A stretch of DNA of 64,000 bases from Streptomyces cavernae (GCF_004023625.1 NZ_RPDJ01000046.1:1-64000); one strand, 5' to 3'. Numbered from the stretch's first letter, positions 42,812-52,767 are shown. Program-made: numbers and translations. Notes: generated by a model from the letters alone, not told the origin.

Positions 42812-44395
42812 ATGCTCAAGTCGATCAGCCCAAGGGCGGCCGCCGTCCTGACGACAGGGGTCGCGGTGACCGCGATCGTGATGGCCGCCTTACCTGCGCA
42901 GGGCATCGTGGGTGGCACCGAGTCAACACGGGCCTACTCGTTCATGGGTTCGTTCCAGCCGTCCTATCCCGCGCCGCCGCGCTCGGACGGACACGGCTGT
43001 GGGGTGGAGGTCCTTGCACCGCAATGGGTACTGACCGCCAGCCACTGTGCCGGCAGGAACCCGACCGATGCGAAGGTGGGTGTCCCGCGTGGCTGGAAGG
43101 TCCGGGTCGGGTCACTGGACACAACCTCCGGAGGCGAGGTCGCCGAGGTCGACCACTACTACCGGCTGGCGACCAGTCGCGATGAGGGAGGGTTCTGGGG
43201 CCGCGACCTCGCGTTGATGCACCTGCGGACCCCGGTCCGGGCCAAGCCGGTGCGGATCGCCTCGACCACGCCGGCGGACGACACGCCCGTCCGCATCATG
43301 GGCTGGGGCATGACCTGCGACGACAGCACCGATCCGGCGTGTTTCCCCACGCGGCTGAGGGAGGCCGACACCGTGGTGCAGCCGCTCTCGACGTGTCCGT
43401 CGGCCGGGCCCGTCGGAGAGTTGTGCGTCGGTAGCGCCGACGGCAAGGTCGCCGCGTCGAACATGGACTCCGGTGGGCCTGCGCTGGTCCGCGAGCGCAA
43501 CCAGTGGGCCGTGGCCGGTGTGGTCAGCGGCCCCGATGAAAGCGGCAAGACGCTGTACACCGATGTCACCAGGCACGCCGACTGGATCAACGGCATCATC
43601 TCGGGCGCCAACGTGCCCCCCGACGACCAGATTCCGAACGTGGAAGGCGCGGCGGACCTGGGTAACTGCGTGGGCTCAGTGGTCCGCCCCCCGGCTTCCC
43701 GGCCGCAGGACCCGGCGCTGCTGCTGACCAACGGTCACTGCGTACAGGAACAGCGGCCCGCGCCCGGAACCGCGCTGGTGGACCGGCCGGCCGACCGCGA
43801 GGTGCCGATCGCCGACCGTCAGGGCTACCCCCAGACCACCGCCCGTGCGAAACGGCTGGTGTACGCGACGATGACCGGCACCGACATCGCTCTCTACCGC
43901 CTGGACAAGACCTACGCGCAGTTGAAGGCCGAGGGCGCGAAAGTCTTCCAACTCACCTCCACCCCCGTGCGCGCAGGCGGCCCGCTGACCATGGCCTACG
44001 CCGGCGGCCGCCTTGACTGCACCGCCGAGGCCGTGGTCACGAACCTGCGGGAGGGCGGCTACCAGCAGGACGACTCGATCCGGTACGCCACCAGCGAGGA
44101 CTGCGCCCCCTGGCACGGCACCTCCGGTTCGGCCCTGCTGGCCCCCGACCTCACCACGGTCGTAGGGATCCACAACACCCACAACGAAGCCGGCGAGCAG
44201 TGCACCGACAACAACCCCTGCGAGGTGGGCCCGGACGGAGCCGTGACCTCCGTACAGGGCCGTAGCTACGGCCAGCAGGTTTACCAGATCGCGGCCTGCC
44301 TGACCGAGGGGTCCGAGCTGGACCTGTCCCACCCGGGCTGCACCCTCACTGGTGCCGCGCCCCGTCCCGGCCACCGCGACGGCCCGCCCCAGTGA
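42812..44395 (+). CDS. Secreted protein with two trypsin-like (S1) protease domains
   Basis: A 527-residue exported protein. A signal peptide (ending near LPAQG) is followed by the activation-type sequence IVGGTES (32-38). Domain 1 has catalytic His78 (TASHC), Asp132 (RDLALMHL) and Ser220 (MDSGGP; the usual Gly before Asp is Met). Domain 2 (about 285-490) has His309 (LLTNGHC), Asp358 (TDIALYRL) and Ser438 (HGTSGSALL). It also has paired cysteines and a C-terminal Pro/Arg-rich tail. Both triads look complete, so two active proteases may be fused. The gene precedes a two-component system that may sense its action or its substrate. Confidence 0.9.
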   Translation: MLKSISPRAAAVLTTGVAVTAIVMAALPAQGIVGGTESTRAYSFMGSFQPSYPAPPRSDGHGCGVEVLAPQWVLTASHCAGRNPTDAKVGVPRGWKVRVGSLDTTSGGEVAEVDHYYRLATSRDEGGFWGRDLALMHLRTPVRAKPVRIASTTPADDTPVRIMGWGMTCDDSTDPACFPTRLREADTVVQPLSTCPSAGPVGELCVGSADGKVAASNMDSGGPALVRERNQWAVAGVVSGPDESGKTLYTDVTRHADWINGIISGANVPPDDQIPNVEGAADLGNCVGSVVRPPASRPQDPALLLTNGHCVQEQRPAPGTALVDRPADREVPIADRQGYPQTTARAKRLVYATMTGTDIALYRLDKTYAQLKAEGAKVFQLTSTPVRAGGPLTMAYAGGRLDCTAEAVVTNLREGGYQQDDSIRYATSEDCAPWHGTSGSALLAPDLTTVVGIHNTHNEAGEQCTDNNPCEVGPDGAVTSVQGRSYGQQVYQIAACLTEGSELDLSHPGCTLTGAAPRPGHRDGPPQ

Positions 44396-44550
44396 CCAGG
44401 ACCGGCGCAGCGGCCTCCGGACCCACGCATCCTGATCCGATCACATTCACTCAGAACCCAGGCCCGGTGGGCGCGGTGAAGGCAGAATTCGGCAGGGAGG
44501 GATTCCCCGTCGCATGATGGGCCTTCAGCACCTACGTCCGATGGGGATAG

Positions 44551-45345
44551 ATGTCGGTTCCAGCGGCCGGGGGAGACGCCCTGGCGCCCGTGGCGATCCT
44601 GCTCGTCGAGGACGACGAGGTGATCCGCAGGTCGGTCGCGATGGCGCTGGAGCGCTACGGCTACCGGGTCACCTCCGCCGGTGACGGACTGACCGGTCTC
44701 GAACTGTTCAGGGAGGGCGGGCACGACCTGCTGTTGCTGGACGTCATGCTGCCCGAGCTCGACGGCATCGGGCTGTGCCGCCGGATCCGGGAGAGCAGCA
44801 CGACTCCGATCCTGATGATGTCGGCCCGCGGGGACACACTGGATGTCGTGTCCGGCCTGGAGGCGGGCGCCGACGACTATGTCGTCAAGCCGGTCGACAC
44901 CCCGGTGCTGGTGGCCCGGATCCGATCGCTGCTGCGCCGCGCCACGTTCGCACCGACCGTGGCACCGGCTCATCCCGCCGGCACGGAGGCGGGCGGATCC
45001 CGAGTCCGCCCGCCGGACCGGTCAGCCCGGCTCGATCAGAACGACCCGCCCCATCAACGCACCCGGCTCGTCTTCGGAGACCTGGCCATCGACACGGCCG
45101 GCCTTGAGGTGTTCCTGTCCGGTGAGCCGGTCGCGCTGGCCCCCACCGAACTTCGGCTGCTGCTGGAGTTCGTCGCGCGCCCCGGCATCGTCCTGGACCG
45201 GCAGACCCTGCTGCGCAACGTGTGGGACTACGGCTGGGACGGCGACAGTCGTGTGGTCGACCTGTGCGTGCAGCGTTTGCGCAAGAAGATAGGCGCCGAG
45301 CGCATCGAGACGGTCCGAGGCTTCGGCTACAAGCTGAGGCGCTGA
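44551..45345 (+). CDS. OmpR-family response regulator (CseB-like)
   Basis: A 264-residue regulator. The receiver has Asp21/Asp22, phospho-acceptor Asp64 (LLLDVMLPELDG), the Ser in MMSARG and Lys in VVKPVD. A roughly 50-residue linker leads to the winged-helix output domain (ELRLLLEFVARPGIVLDRQTL through GDSRVVDLCVQRLRKKIG and VRGFGYKLR). This is the layout of CseB/MtrA-type regulators of cell-envelope stress in actinomycetes. The stop at 45345 abuts the kinase start at 45346. Confidence 0.93.
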   Translation: MSVPAAGGDALAPVAILLVEDDEVIRRSVAMALERYGYRVTSAGDGLTGLELFREGGHDLLLLDVMLPELDGIGLCRRIRESSTTPILMMSARGDTLDVVSGLEAGADDYVVKPVDTPVLVARIRSLLRRATFAPTVAPAHPAGTEAGGSRVRPPDRSARLDQNDPPHQRTRLVFGDLAIDTAGLEVFLSGEPVALAPTELRLLLEFVARPGIVLDRQTLLRNVWDYGWDGDSRVVDLCVQRLRKKIGAERIETVRGFGYKLRR

Positions 45346-46584
45346 ATGGAAGCCGGACGGACCCTGCTCAACTGGCGCTCGCTGCGCTGGAAGATCGCCC
45401 TGCTGGTGGCCGCGGCGTGCTGCGGAATTGCGCTGACGGTCGGGCTGCTGGTGCACCACAGCACGTACGAGCGGTCCATGAACGACGGTGCGGCCAAGGC
45501 ATATTCCGCCTTGGACACCGCCCTCTCGGCACAGAGCGGCAGCGGGACCGACGGCCTGACCCGGACTTCCGGGGAGATGCCGACGGACCTGGTACGGATG
45601 GTCCGGGAACACGGGATTGCCGCAATGTACGACGAGAGCGACGAGTACCAGCCGCGGATGTGGGCCGGCAAGCGGATGCCGGACGGACGCCTTGCGGCGA
45701 TCTCGGTCGACATGACTCCCGATCAGCTCAGCCGCCGCGCCCTGGACCGGCACATGTGGAAATACTCACTGGCCGCGCTTGCCGTCATCATCCCCCTGTC
45801 CGCCCTCGCCGCCGAACTCCCCAACCGGCGCCTGCGGCGGGTGGCGCGCACCGCACGGCGCATAGCCTCGGGCGACCTGGCCGCCAGAACCGAGGTGGGC
45901 GGCCGGGCGGGCGACGAGATCACCGAGATCTCGGCCACCGTCGACTCGATGGCCGACAGTCTGCAGGACCGGCTGCGCAGTGAGCAGCGTTTCACCGCCG
46001 ATGTCGCGCACGAACTGCGCACCCCACTGATGGGCCTGGTCACCTCCGCCGAACTCCTCCCCGAGAGCGAGGCCACCGATCTCGTCAGGGACCGGGTCCG
46101 GGTACTGCGCACCCTCGTCGAGGACCTGTTGGAGATTTCCCGGCTCGACGCCGGCGTGGAACGCGCCGACCTGCGGCCCGTCGCACTCCCCGACGTGGTC
46201 CGGGACTCGCTGTCCCGTACCGGCCTCAAGGCACGGTTCGCGGTCGGCGCCGCGCCGGCCGTGGTGGAGACAGACCCCCGCCGACTCGACCGGATCCTCG
46301 CCAACCTGATCGTCAACGCCCACCGCCACGGCGCCGGGCCGGTCGAGGTCACCGTCGAGGACACGACCGTCGCCGTCCGCGACCACGGCTCCGGCTTTCC
46401 CGACAGCCTCCTCGCTGAAGGGCCGCAGCGCTTTCGCACCGGAGCCGCCGAGCGCGGCCGCGGGCACGGCCTCGGGCTGACAGTCGCCTCGGGCCAGGCC
46501 CAGGTTATCGGCGCGTCGCTGCTCTTCTCGAACGCCGCCGATGGCGGAGCCATCGCCACGCTCCGGCTGCCGAAGGCGGGCTGA
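45346..46584 (+). CDS. Two-component sensor histidine kinase (CseC-like)
   Basis: A 412-residue membrane kinase. TM1 (about 15-37), an extracytoplasmic sensor loop of about 100 residues, TM2 (about 138-158), a HAMP domain, then HisKA with phospho-acceptor His222 (DVAHELRTPL). The ATPase has the N box (NLIVNAHRHG), G1 (RDHGSGFP) and G2 (GRGHGLGLTVA). It directly follows the response regulator. A partner to the double protease upstream is a positional inference. Confidence 0.93.
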   Translation: MEAGRTLLNWRSLRWKIALLVAAACCGIALTVGLLVHHSTYERSMNDGAAKAYSALDTALSAQSGSGTDGLTRTSGEMPTDLVRMVREHGIAAMYDESDEYQPRMWAGKRMPDGRLAAISVDMTPDQLSRRALDRHMWKYSLAALAVIIPLSALAAELPNRRLRRVARTARRIASGDLAARTEVGGRAGDEITEISATVDSMADSLQDRLRSEQRFTADVAHELRTPLMGLVTSAELLPESEATDLVRDRVRVLRTLVEDLLEISRLDAGVERADLRPVALPDVVRDSLSRTGLKARFAVGAAPAVVETDPRRLDRILANLIVNAHRHGAGPVEVTVEDTTVAVRDHGSGFPDSLLAEGPQRFRTGAAERGRGHGLGLTVASGQAQVIGASLLFSNAADGGAIATLRLPKAG

Positions 46585-46646
46585 CACCACAGAACTGAAC
46601 TGTGTCGCCACCCGGGCATTCACCGGACCCCCGCCCGGGGCGCGCA

Positions 46647-46672
46647 CCCCCACGACCCGCAGCCGCGAACCG
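46647..46672. repeat. Copy of the 42.2-kb repeat right of the TCS genes
   Basis: CCCCACGACCCGCAGCCGCG plus AACCG repeats the first half of the 51-bp units at 42175 and 42265. The three copies bracket the protease and two-component genes in direct orientation. Confidence 0.85.
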
Positions 46673-46787
46673 TCCCGGCAGTGACCGTGCTCCCAACGCG
46701 GCACTCCGCCCCATGGCTCACCCCGCGGCGAACCTGTTCTGCCCTGACGTCGCCGCGGGGTGTTCTTTTCCACACCAGCCCCGGCCA

Positions 46788-47234
46788 GGACCGGTGCTGC
46801 CGCTGGTGGAGATCATCCCGTCGCTGCACACGTCCAAGGCCACGGAGCTGCGCGTGCGGACGTTCGCGGGCGAGGTGTTGGGCAAGCGGACGATCGTCGC
46901 GCAGGACCGCGCGGGCTTCGTGGTGAACTCCCTGCTGATTCCATATTTGCTGGCCGCGGTGCGGATGGTCGCCTCCGGCACGGCGACGGCCGAGGACATC
47001 GACACGGCCATGACCGCGGGCTGCGCACACCCGATGGGCCCGCTGCGCCTGGCCGACCTCATCGGCCTGGACACGGTGGGGGCGATCGGCGAGGCGCTCT
47101 ACGAGGAGTACCGGGAGCCGCTGTACGCGCCTCCTCCGCTGCTGCGCCGCATGGTCGAGTCGGGCCTGCTGGGCCGGAAGTCGGGGCGGGGGTTCTTCAG
47201 TTACGTACCGGGCGCCGTCGGCCGCGCCGCCTGA
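46788..47234 (+). pseudogene. C-terminal fragment of 3-hydroxyacyl-CoA dehydrogenase
   Basis: The frame from about 46788 reads GPVLPLVEIIPSLHTS, then RAGFVVNSLLIPYLLAAVRM, MGPLRLADLIGLDTVGAIGE and LLRRMVESGLLGRKSGRGFF. This is the C-terminal dimerisation domain of 3-hydroxybutyryl-CoA dehydrogenase. The N-terminal NAD-binding Rossmann domain is missing; before 46788 the sequence (TTCTTTTCCACACCAG) looks like a shifted relic of HFFNPAPV. The left junction lies just right of the repeat at 46647-46672, so the 5' half was probably lost in the rearrangement. Confidence 0.85.
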
Positions 47235-47386
47235 CCAGGAGCCGAAGCCCGGCGCGCGAACCCGTCGCGCGAGCCCCCTCCGAGAGCCCGTCGCCCAACC
47301 GGCCGGTGCCGAACGAATGTGACTCTGGGTAACGCCCGATGTCACGTACATTCGTGCCGGGGGGAGCGAGATCAGGGGGAGAAGAA

Positions 47387-50300
47387 GTGCCGATGGAACC
47401 TTTGGGGTTCGCGGTTCTCGGGCCGGTCCGGGTCCGGCGGGAGGACACGGAGCTGCCCTTGGGGGGTCCTCAGGAAAGGGCCCTGCTGGCGCTGCTGTTG
47501 GCGCGGGCCGGGGAGCCGGTGGCCGTGGGCGAGATCGTCACCGTGCTGTGGGGCCGGCGTCCGCCGACCAGCGCGGTGAACGTGATCCGGCGTCATGTCG
47601 GGTCGCTGCGCCGTCTGCTGGAGCCCGGGCTGCCTACCCGGGCGGTCGGCCGCTGGCTGCTACGGGACGCGGGCGGATACCGACTTGCGGTGGACGGCGC
47701 GTGTCTGGACCTCTTGCGCTTCCGTCTGCTGCGGGACACGGCGCGGCGGGCCGCGGCGGAGGCGTCCCCCGCTCGGGTGGTGGAACTCCTCACCGAGGCG
47801 CTGGCGTTGTGGCGGGGGCCGGTCGCGTCGGGGGTCCCCGAGGAGGTTCGCGAGCGGGCGGGATTCGGCTCCGTCGACCGGGAGCGTCTCGCGGCCGTGC
47901 GGGAGGCGGCGGACGCGGCGCTGCAGGTCGGCCTACCGGAGGCCGTCCTGCCCGAGCTCCAGGAGGCCGCGGTCCGCAGCCCGTTGGACGAGCCCGTACT
48001 GGCCCGGCTGATCCTCGCGCTGGCCGCCACCGGACGCAGGTCGGAGGCGCTGAGCACCTACCGGGCCGTGTGTTCCCGGCTCGCCGACGAGTTGGGCATC
48101 GATCCAAGCCCGGAACTGCGCGACGCCCACCAGGCGACGCTGCGCGACCCCTACGATTCGTCGCGCCACGCTCACGAGACGGTGCCCCACGACAGCCGCA
48201 CGACGGTGCTCCACGACCCCCACAAGACGGTGCTGCGGAACACCCACAAGACGCTGAACACTCACACGACGACGCAGCGCGACACATCCTCACCGGCCGC
48301 CGGCACCGTCTCCACCCGGACCGTCGCCAACACGTCCCCCGCCGGAACGCGTTACGCCCCGGCCCCCGACAACACGCCCACCGTCTCTTTCGGTTCCGCC
48401 AATCCCAGCGGCACGGTCAGCACAATCGGCTCCACCGCCGCAACCGCTCCCGCCCGGGACAACTGCGTCCAGCCCACCGCCCCCCGCCCCCCGGCCTCCC
48501 CGCCGCCACCACCGAAACCCGCACAACTGCCGCACGACCTACCGACCTTCGTAGGCCGCCGCACCGAACTGGACGAGGTACTGGCCCTGCTCGCGGGAGA
48601 CGACGGGCCGCCCGCCGAGACCGTCGTGATCAGCGCCATCGGCGGAATGGCGGGCATCGGCAAGACCACCCTCGCCGTGCACTGGGCGCACCGGGTCGCC
48701 GACCGGTTCCCCGACGGACAGCTCTACGTCAACCTCCGGGGCTTCGACCCGTCGGGAGCGGTGCTCGGCGCCGGGGAGGCCGTCCGGGTGTTCCTGGACG
48801 CCCTGGGCGTACCCCCCGACCGGGTTCCGCACGGTGTGGACGCCCAAGCCGCGCTCTACCGCAGTCTGTTGGCGGGGCGCCGGTTCCTCGTACTCCTGGA
48901 CAACGCGCGCGACACCGCTCAGGTACGACCGCTGCTGCCGGGCACGTCCGGCTGCCTCACGATCGTCACCAGCCGCAACCAACTGTCCGGGCTGGTGTCC
49001 ACGCACGGGGCCCACTCGCTGACCCTGCGTCCGCTCGACGCCGGGCAGGCACGGGAGTTCCTCGCCCGTCGGCTGGGTGCCCAACGCCTGGCGGGCGAGT
49101 CCGGGGCGGTGGCCGAGATCACCACGCTGTGTGCCGGGCTGCCGCTCGCCCTGGCCTGTGTCGCGGCTCGCGCCGCCGCCCACCCCGGTTTCCCGTTGTC
49201 GGCCGTCGCGGCCGAACTGCGTGCGGCACACGGCAGTCTCGTGGCGTTCAGCCGTACCGACCCGGCCACGGACGTCAGTGCGGTCTTCTCGTGGTCCACC
49301 GGCGCGGTGACGTCCGACGCGGCCCGACTCTTCCGGCTGCTCGCCCTGCACCCGGGACCGGACTTCTCGATACCGGCCACGGCCGCGCTGGCCGGCGTCC
49401 CGGCGGCGCGGGCACGGCGGCTGCTGGCCGAGCTCGCCGACGTCCATCTGCTGGGCGAGCGCGCCCCCGGCCGGTACGCCTTCCACGACCTGCTGCGCGC
49501 CCACGCCGCCGAACTGCTCGGCGCCCATCACCCGGAGTCCGAACGCCGGTCCGCCCTCGACCGGTTGTACGCGTACTACCTGCACACGGCGCACGCCGCC
49601 GGTCTGCTCCTCGCGCCGCACGCCGACCCGATGCCACCGGGTCGGCCCCCGGCGGGTGTCGTGCCCGATCCGCTCGCCGACGACCAGCAGGCCCTGGCCT
49701 GGCTCGCCGCGGAGTACCCGGTACTGCTGGCCGTCATCGACGCGGCGGCGCAGTCCGGCCACGACAGCGACGACAGACAACACAACCACAACCGCGACCA
49801 CGACCACGACCACGACCACGACGACAAGCACCACAGCCACGAAGGCCAAAACCACGACGGCCACAACGGCCACGAAAGTCACACCAGCACGGCCTGCCTG
49901 CTCGCCTGGTCCCTGGAGCCGTTCTTCGACCGCCGCGGGCATTGGCACGACTGGGTGTCCGTCCAGCGGACCGCGCTCGAGTGTGCCCGTCGGCACCGGC
50001 AGGCCGACCCCGCCTGGGAGGCCCACGGACTGCGGGCGCTGGCCCGGGCGGAGGGCCGGCTCGGGCTGCACGAGCGGTCCCGCCCCCGTCTCGACCGTGC
50101 CCTGGAGCTGTTCACCGCGCTCGGCGACGCCATCGGGCGGGCCAACACCCACCGCAGTCTCGGCTGGACGTGCGACCAGCAGGGCGACTTGGCCGGTGCG
50201 CTGCGCCACAACCAGCTGGCCCTGCAGTTGTTCGAGGAGTGCGACCACCGGGCGGCGCAGGCCAGTGTCCTCAACTCGGTCGGCTGGTACCTGGCGCAGA

Positions 50301-50671
50301 CCGGGGAGTACCGGCAGGCGCTGAGCCACTGTTTCCGGGCCCTGACCATGCTGCAGGACCTGGGCGACCGCTATGGCGAGGCCACCACCTGGGACAGCAT
50401 CGCCTACGCCCACCACCATCTGGGCCGCCACCCGCACGCCCTGCTCGGCTACCGCAACGCGCTCGCCCTCTACCGGGACCTCGGCGTGCCGTACCTCGAG
50501 GCCTCCACCCTGATCCACATCGGTGACACCCATCTCGCGACGGGCGACCACGAGGACGCCCGGGCCGCCTGGCAGCAGGCCCTGACCATCCTCGTCGCGC
50601 TCGGCCATCCCGACGCCGACGAGGTCCGGGACCGGCTGCGGGAGCAGAGCGAGCGACGCGGCCTGGCGTGA
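47387..50671 (+). CDS. SARP/AfsR-like STAND regulator with histidine-rich insert
   Basis: A 1,094-residue regulator. Residues 1-100 are an OmpR-type DNA-binding domain (GEIVTVLWGRRPPTSAVNVIRRH), followed by the BTAD helical domain to about 250. A His/Thr/Pro-rich linker leads to the NB-ARC ATPase (P-loop GGMAGIGKTTLAVHWAH, about 418-434; Walker B FLVLLDNA). A winged-helix segment follows, then TPR repeats (from about 870). At about 791-832 there are 14 histidines in 42 residues (runs such as DHDHDHDHDD), a metal-binding-like insert between ATPase and TPRs. GTG 47387 (after GGGGGA) or ATG 47393 may start it. It overlaps the next gene by GTGA. It probably controls secondary metabolism; the target is not in view. 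Confidence 0.92.
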   Translation: MPMEPLGFAVLGPVRVRREDTELPLGGPQERALLALLLARAGEPVAVGEIVTVLWGRRPPTSAVNVIRRHVGSLRRLLEPGLPTRAVGRWLLRDAGGYRLAVDGACLDLLRFRLLRDTARRAAAEASPARVVELLTEALALWRGPVASGVPEEVRERAGFGSVDRERLAAVREAADAALQVGLPEAVLPELQEAAVRSPLDEPVLARLILALAATGRRSEALSTYRAVCSRLADELGIDPSPELRDAHQATLRDPYDSSRHAHETVPHDSRTTVLHDPHKTVLRNTHKTLNTHTTTQRDTSSPAAGTVSTRTVANTSPAGTRYAPAPDNTPTVSFGSANPSGTVSTIGSTAATAPARDNCVQPTAPRPPASPPPPPKPAQLPHDLPTFVGRRTELDEVLALLAGDDGPPAETVVISAIGGMAGIGKTTLAVHWAHRVADRFPDGQLYVNLRGFDPSGAVLGAGEAVRVFLDALGVPPDRVPHGVDAQAALYRSLLAGRRFLVLLDNARDTAQVRPLLPGTSGCLTIVTSRNQLSGLVSTHGAHSLTLRPLDAGQAREFLARRLGAQRLAGESGAVAEITTLCAGLPLALACVAARAAAHPGFPLSAVAAELRAAHGSLVAFSRTDPATDVSAVFSWSTGAVTSDAARLFRLLALHPGPDFSIPATAALAGVPAARARRLLAELADVHLLGERAPGRYAFHDLLRAHAAELLGAHHPESERRSALDRLYAYYLHTAHAAGLLLAPHADPMPPGRPPAGVVPDPLADDQQALAWLAAEYPVLLAVIDAAAQSGHDSDDRQHNHNRDHDHDHDHDDKHHSHEGQNHDGHNGHESHTSTACLLAWSLEPFFDRRGHWHDWVSVQRTALECARRHRQADPAWEAHGLRALARAEGRLGLHERSRPRLDRALELFTALGDAIGRANTHRSLGWTCDQQGDLAGALRHNQLALQLFEECDHRAAQASVLNSVGWYLAQTGEYRQALSHCFRALTMLQDLGDRYGEATTWDSIAYAHHHLGRHPHALLGYRNALALYRDLGVPYLEASTLIHIGDTHLATGDHEDARAAWQQALTILVALGHPDADEVRDRLREQSERRGLA

Positions 50672-52767
50672 CGTGTGTGATGCGGTTCGAGGTACTGGGA
50701 CCACTACGCGTGTGCCGTGGGGGACGGGAGCTGGATCTCGGGTTTCCCCAACAGCGTGCGCTTCTGGGCCTGTTGCTGGTGCGGGCGGGCCGGCCCGTGC
50801 CGATGGGCGAGATCGTGGACGTGCTCTGGGACCGGAAAGCGCCGGCGAGCGCGACGAACGTGGTGCGCCGCTACGCCGGTTCACTGCGGCGGCTGCTCGA
50901 ACCGGGGCTGCCGCCCCGCGCGCCCGGGCGCCGGGTGCTTCGCCGGTCCGGTGGCTACCTCCTGGAGGCGGACGAGACCGAGGTGGACCTGCTGCGCTTC
51001 CGTGTCCTCACCAAACGGGCCAAGCGTGCGGTGGCCACGGGGCGGCCCGAGGTGGCGCTGGGGCACTTCGTGGAAGCGCTGGGCGGGTGGCGGGGCCCGG
51101 TGGCGATGGGGGTCCCGTCGTCCGTACGGGAACACGCCGTGTTCACGGCGGTGGAACGCGAAATCGTGCACACGGTGCGGATGGCGGCCGACGCGGCCCT
51201 GCTGTGCGGCAGGACGGAGTACGTCGTGCCGCAGCTGCGCCGGGCCGTCGGGCTCGACCCGCTGAACGAGTCCCTGCACGCCAGACTCGTCATGGCGTTG
51301 GCCGTCTCCGGGCTGCAGGCGGAGGCGCTGGCGGCGTACGAGGACGTACGACGGCTGCTGGCCGCGGAGTTGGGCCTCTCGCCCGGCGCCGAGCTGACTG
51401 CGGCCCACACCCGGGTGCTCCGGCAGGAGCTGCGAAGGACCCGCACGGCCCCCGCCCACATGACGCCCACAGCACCGCCCCCACCCCCAACGGCCCCCAA
51501 CCACCAAACACCCACACCACCACCCCCACCGCCGCCACCCCCACCCCCAACGGCCCCCAACCACCAAACACCCACACCACCGCCCGACCCCCCGGCTCCC
51601 CTGGTCCGGCCCGCCCAGTTGCAGCCCGACCTGAAGGTGTTCTCCGGCAGACGAGCCGAACTCGCCGTCCTGCGGGAGCTCACCGACGCCATCGGCCCGC
51701 CGCGGGAACGCAGGCCGGCCCCGCGGCGGCGGCCCGACTCACCCGGTGCACCGGCGACCGTCCTGATCAGCGGGATGCCCGGCATCGGAAAGACCACCCT
51801 CGCGGTCCACTGGGCCCACACGGTCGCTGACCGGTTTCCGGACGGTCAGCTCTACGTCGACCTGAAGGGGTTCGCCCCTTCAGGTTCCCGGGCTCCCCTG
51901 GATGCCTCGGAGGCACTGCGCGGGATGCTCACGGCGCTCGGCGTGGCGCCGCGGCACCTGCCCGTCGGCCTGGACGCCCTCACCGGCCGCTATCGGGACC
52001 TGCTGGCCGGACGGCGGCTGCTCGTACTGCTCGACGACGCCGCCGGCACCGAGCAGGTCCTGCCCCTGCTGCCCGCATCGCCCGGCTGTCTGACGCTGGT
52101 CACCAGCCGCACCCGGCTGCCCGGCCTGACCGCCTCGGGCGCCCGCCCGCTGCGTCTGGACCTGCCGTCCGCCGTGGACGCGCGGGCCGCGCTGGCTCTG
52201 CGCATGGGCCGCGCTCGCCTGGCCGCCGAGCCGGACGCGGCCGACGAGATCGTCGCGTGCTGCGGCCGGCTGCCGCTGGCCCTGGCCGTCGTGGCCGCCC
52301 GCGCCATCAGCCGCCCCGACTTCCCGCTGACGGCCATCGCCGCCGAACTGCGGCGCGCCCGGGGCAGTCTCGAGGCGTTCAGCGGCTCGGCGGGGGGAGC
52401 GGCCGACGTCCGCGACGTCTTCGCCGTCTCCTACCGGCGACTGTCGCCGCAGGGCGCCCGGCTGTTCCGTCTGCTGTCTCTGCACCCCGGCCCGCACCTG
52501 ACGGTCGACACCGTCGCCGCCGTCGCCGGTCTTCCGGTCCCCAGCACCCGGCCGCTCCTCGACGAACTCGCCGACGCACACCTCGTCGTCGCAGAGGCAC
52601 CGGGTCACTACGTCCTGCACGAGCTGCTGCGCGTGTTCGCCGCCGAGCTCACCGCTGGAGAGTCCTCTGACGCCGACGAAGAGGTCGCGGAAGGAGCCGA
52701 CGAATGTGCCGACGAAGAGGCCGACTGGGAGAAGGGCGAGGAGACCGACGCAGCCCACGGGAAGTGA
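50668..52767 (+). CDS. Second SARP/STAND regulator, without TPRs
   Basis: A 699-residue paralogue of the preceding protein: DNA-binding domain, BTAD, a Pro-rich linker (runs of Pro, with a 60-bp DNA duplication at about 51480-51595), and an NB-ARC ATPase (P-loop SGMPGIGKTTL, about 367-377; VLLDDA). It ends after the winged helix with an acidic tail (DADEEVAEGADECADEEAD) instead of TPRs. GTG 50668 overlaps the previous stop. The pair are probably co-expressed and may form mixed oligomers; that is inference. Confidence 0.9.
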   Translation: MTCVMRFEVLGPLRVCRGGRELDLGFPQQRALLGLLLVRAGRPVPMGEIVDVLWDRKAPASATNVVRRYAGSLRRLLEPGLPPRAPGRRVLRRSGGYLLEADETEVDLLRFRVLTKRAKRAVATGRPEVALGHFVEALGGWRGPVAMGVPSSVREHAVFTAVEREIVHTVRMAADAALLCGRTEYVVPQLRRAVGLDPLNESLHARLVMALAVSGLQAEALAAYEDVRRLLAAELGLSPGAELTAAHTRVLRQELRRTRTAPAHMTPTAPPPPPTAPNHQTPTPPPPPPPPPPPTAPNHQTPTPPPDPPAPLVRPAQLQPDLKVFSGRRAELAVLRELTDAIGPPRERRPAPRRRPDSPGAPATVLISGMPGIGKTTLAVHWAHTVADRFPDGQLYVDLKGFAPSGSRAPLDASEALRGMLTALGVAPRHLPVGLDALTGRYRDLLAGRRLLVLLDDAAGTEQVLPLLPASPGCLTLVTSRTRLPGLTASGARPLRLDLPSAVDARAALALRMGRARLAAEPDAADEIVACCGRLPLALAVVAARAISRPDFPLTAIAAELRRARGSLEAFSGSAGGAADVRDVFAVSYRRLSPQGARLFRLLSLHPGPHLTVDTVAAVAGLPVPSTRPLLDELADAHLVVAEAPGHYVLHELLRVFAAELTAGESSDADEEVAEGADECADEEADWEKGEETDAAHGK

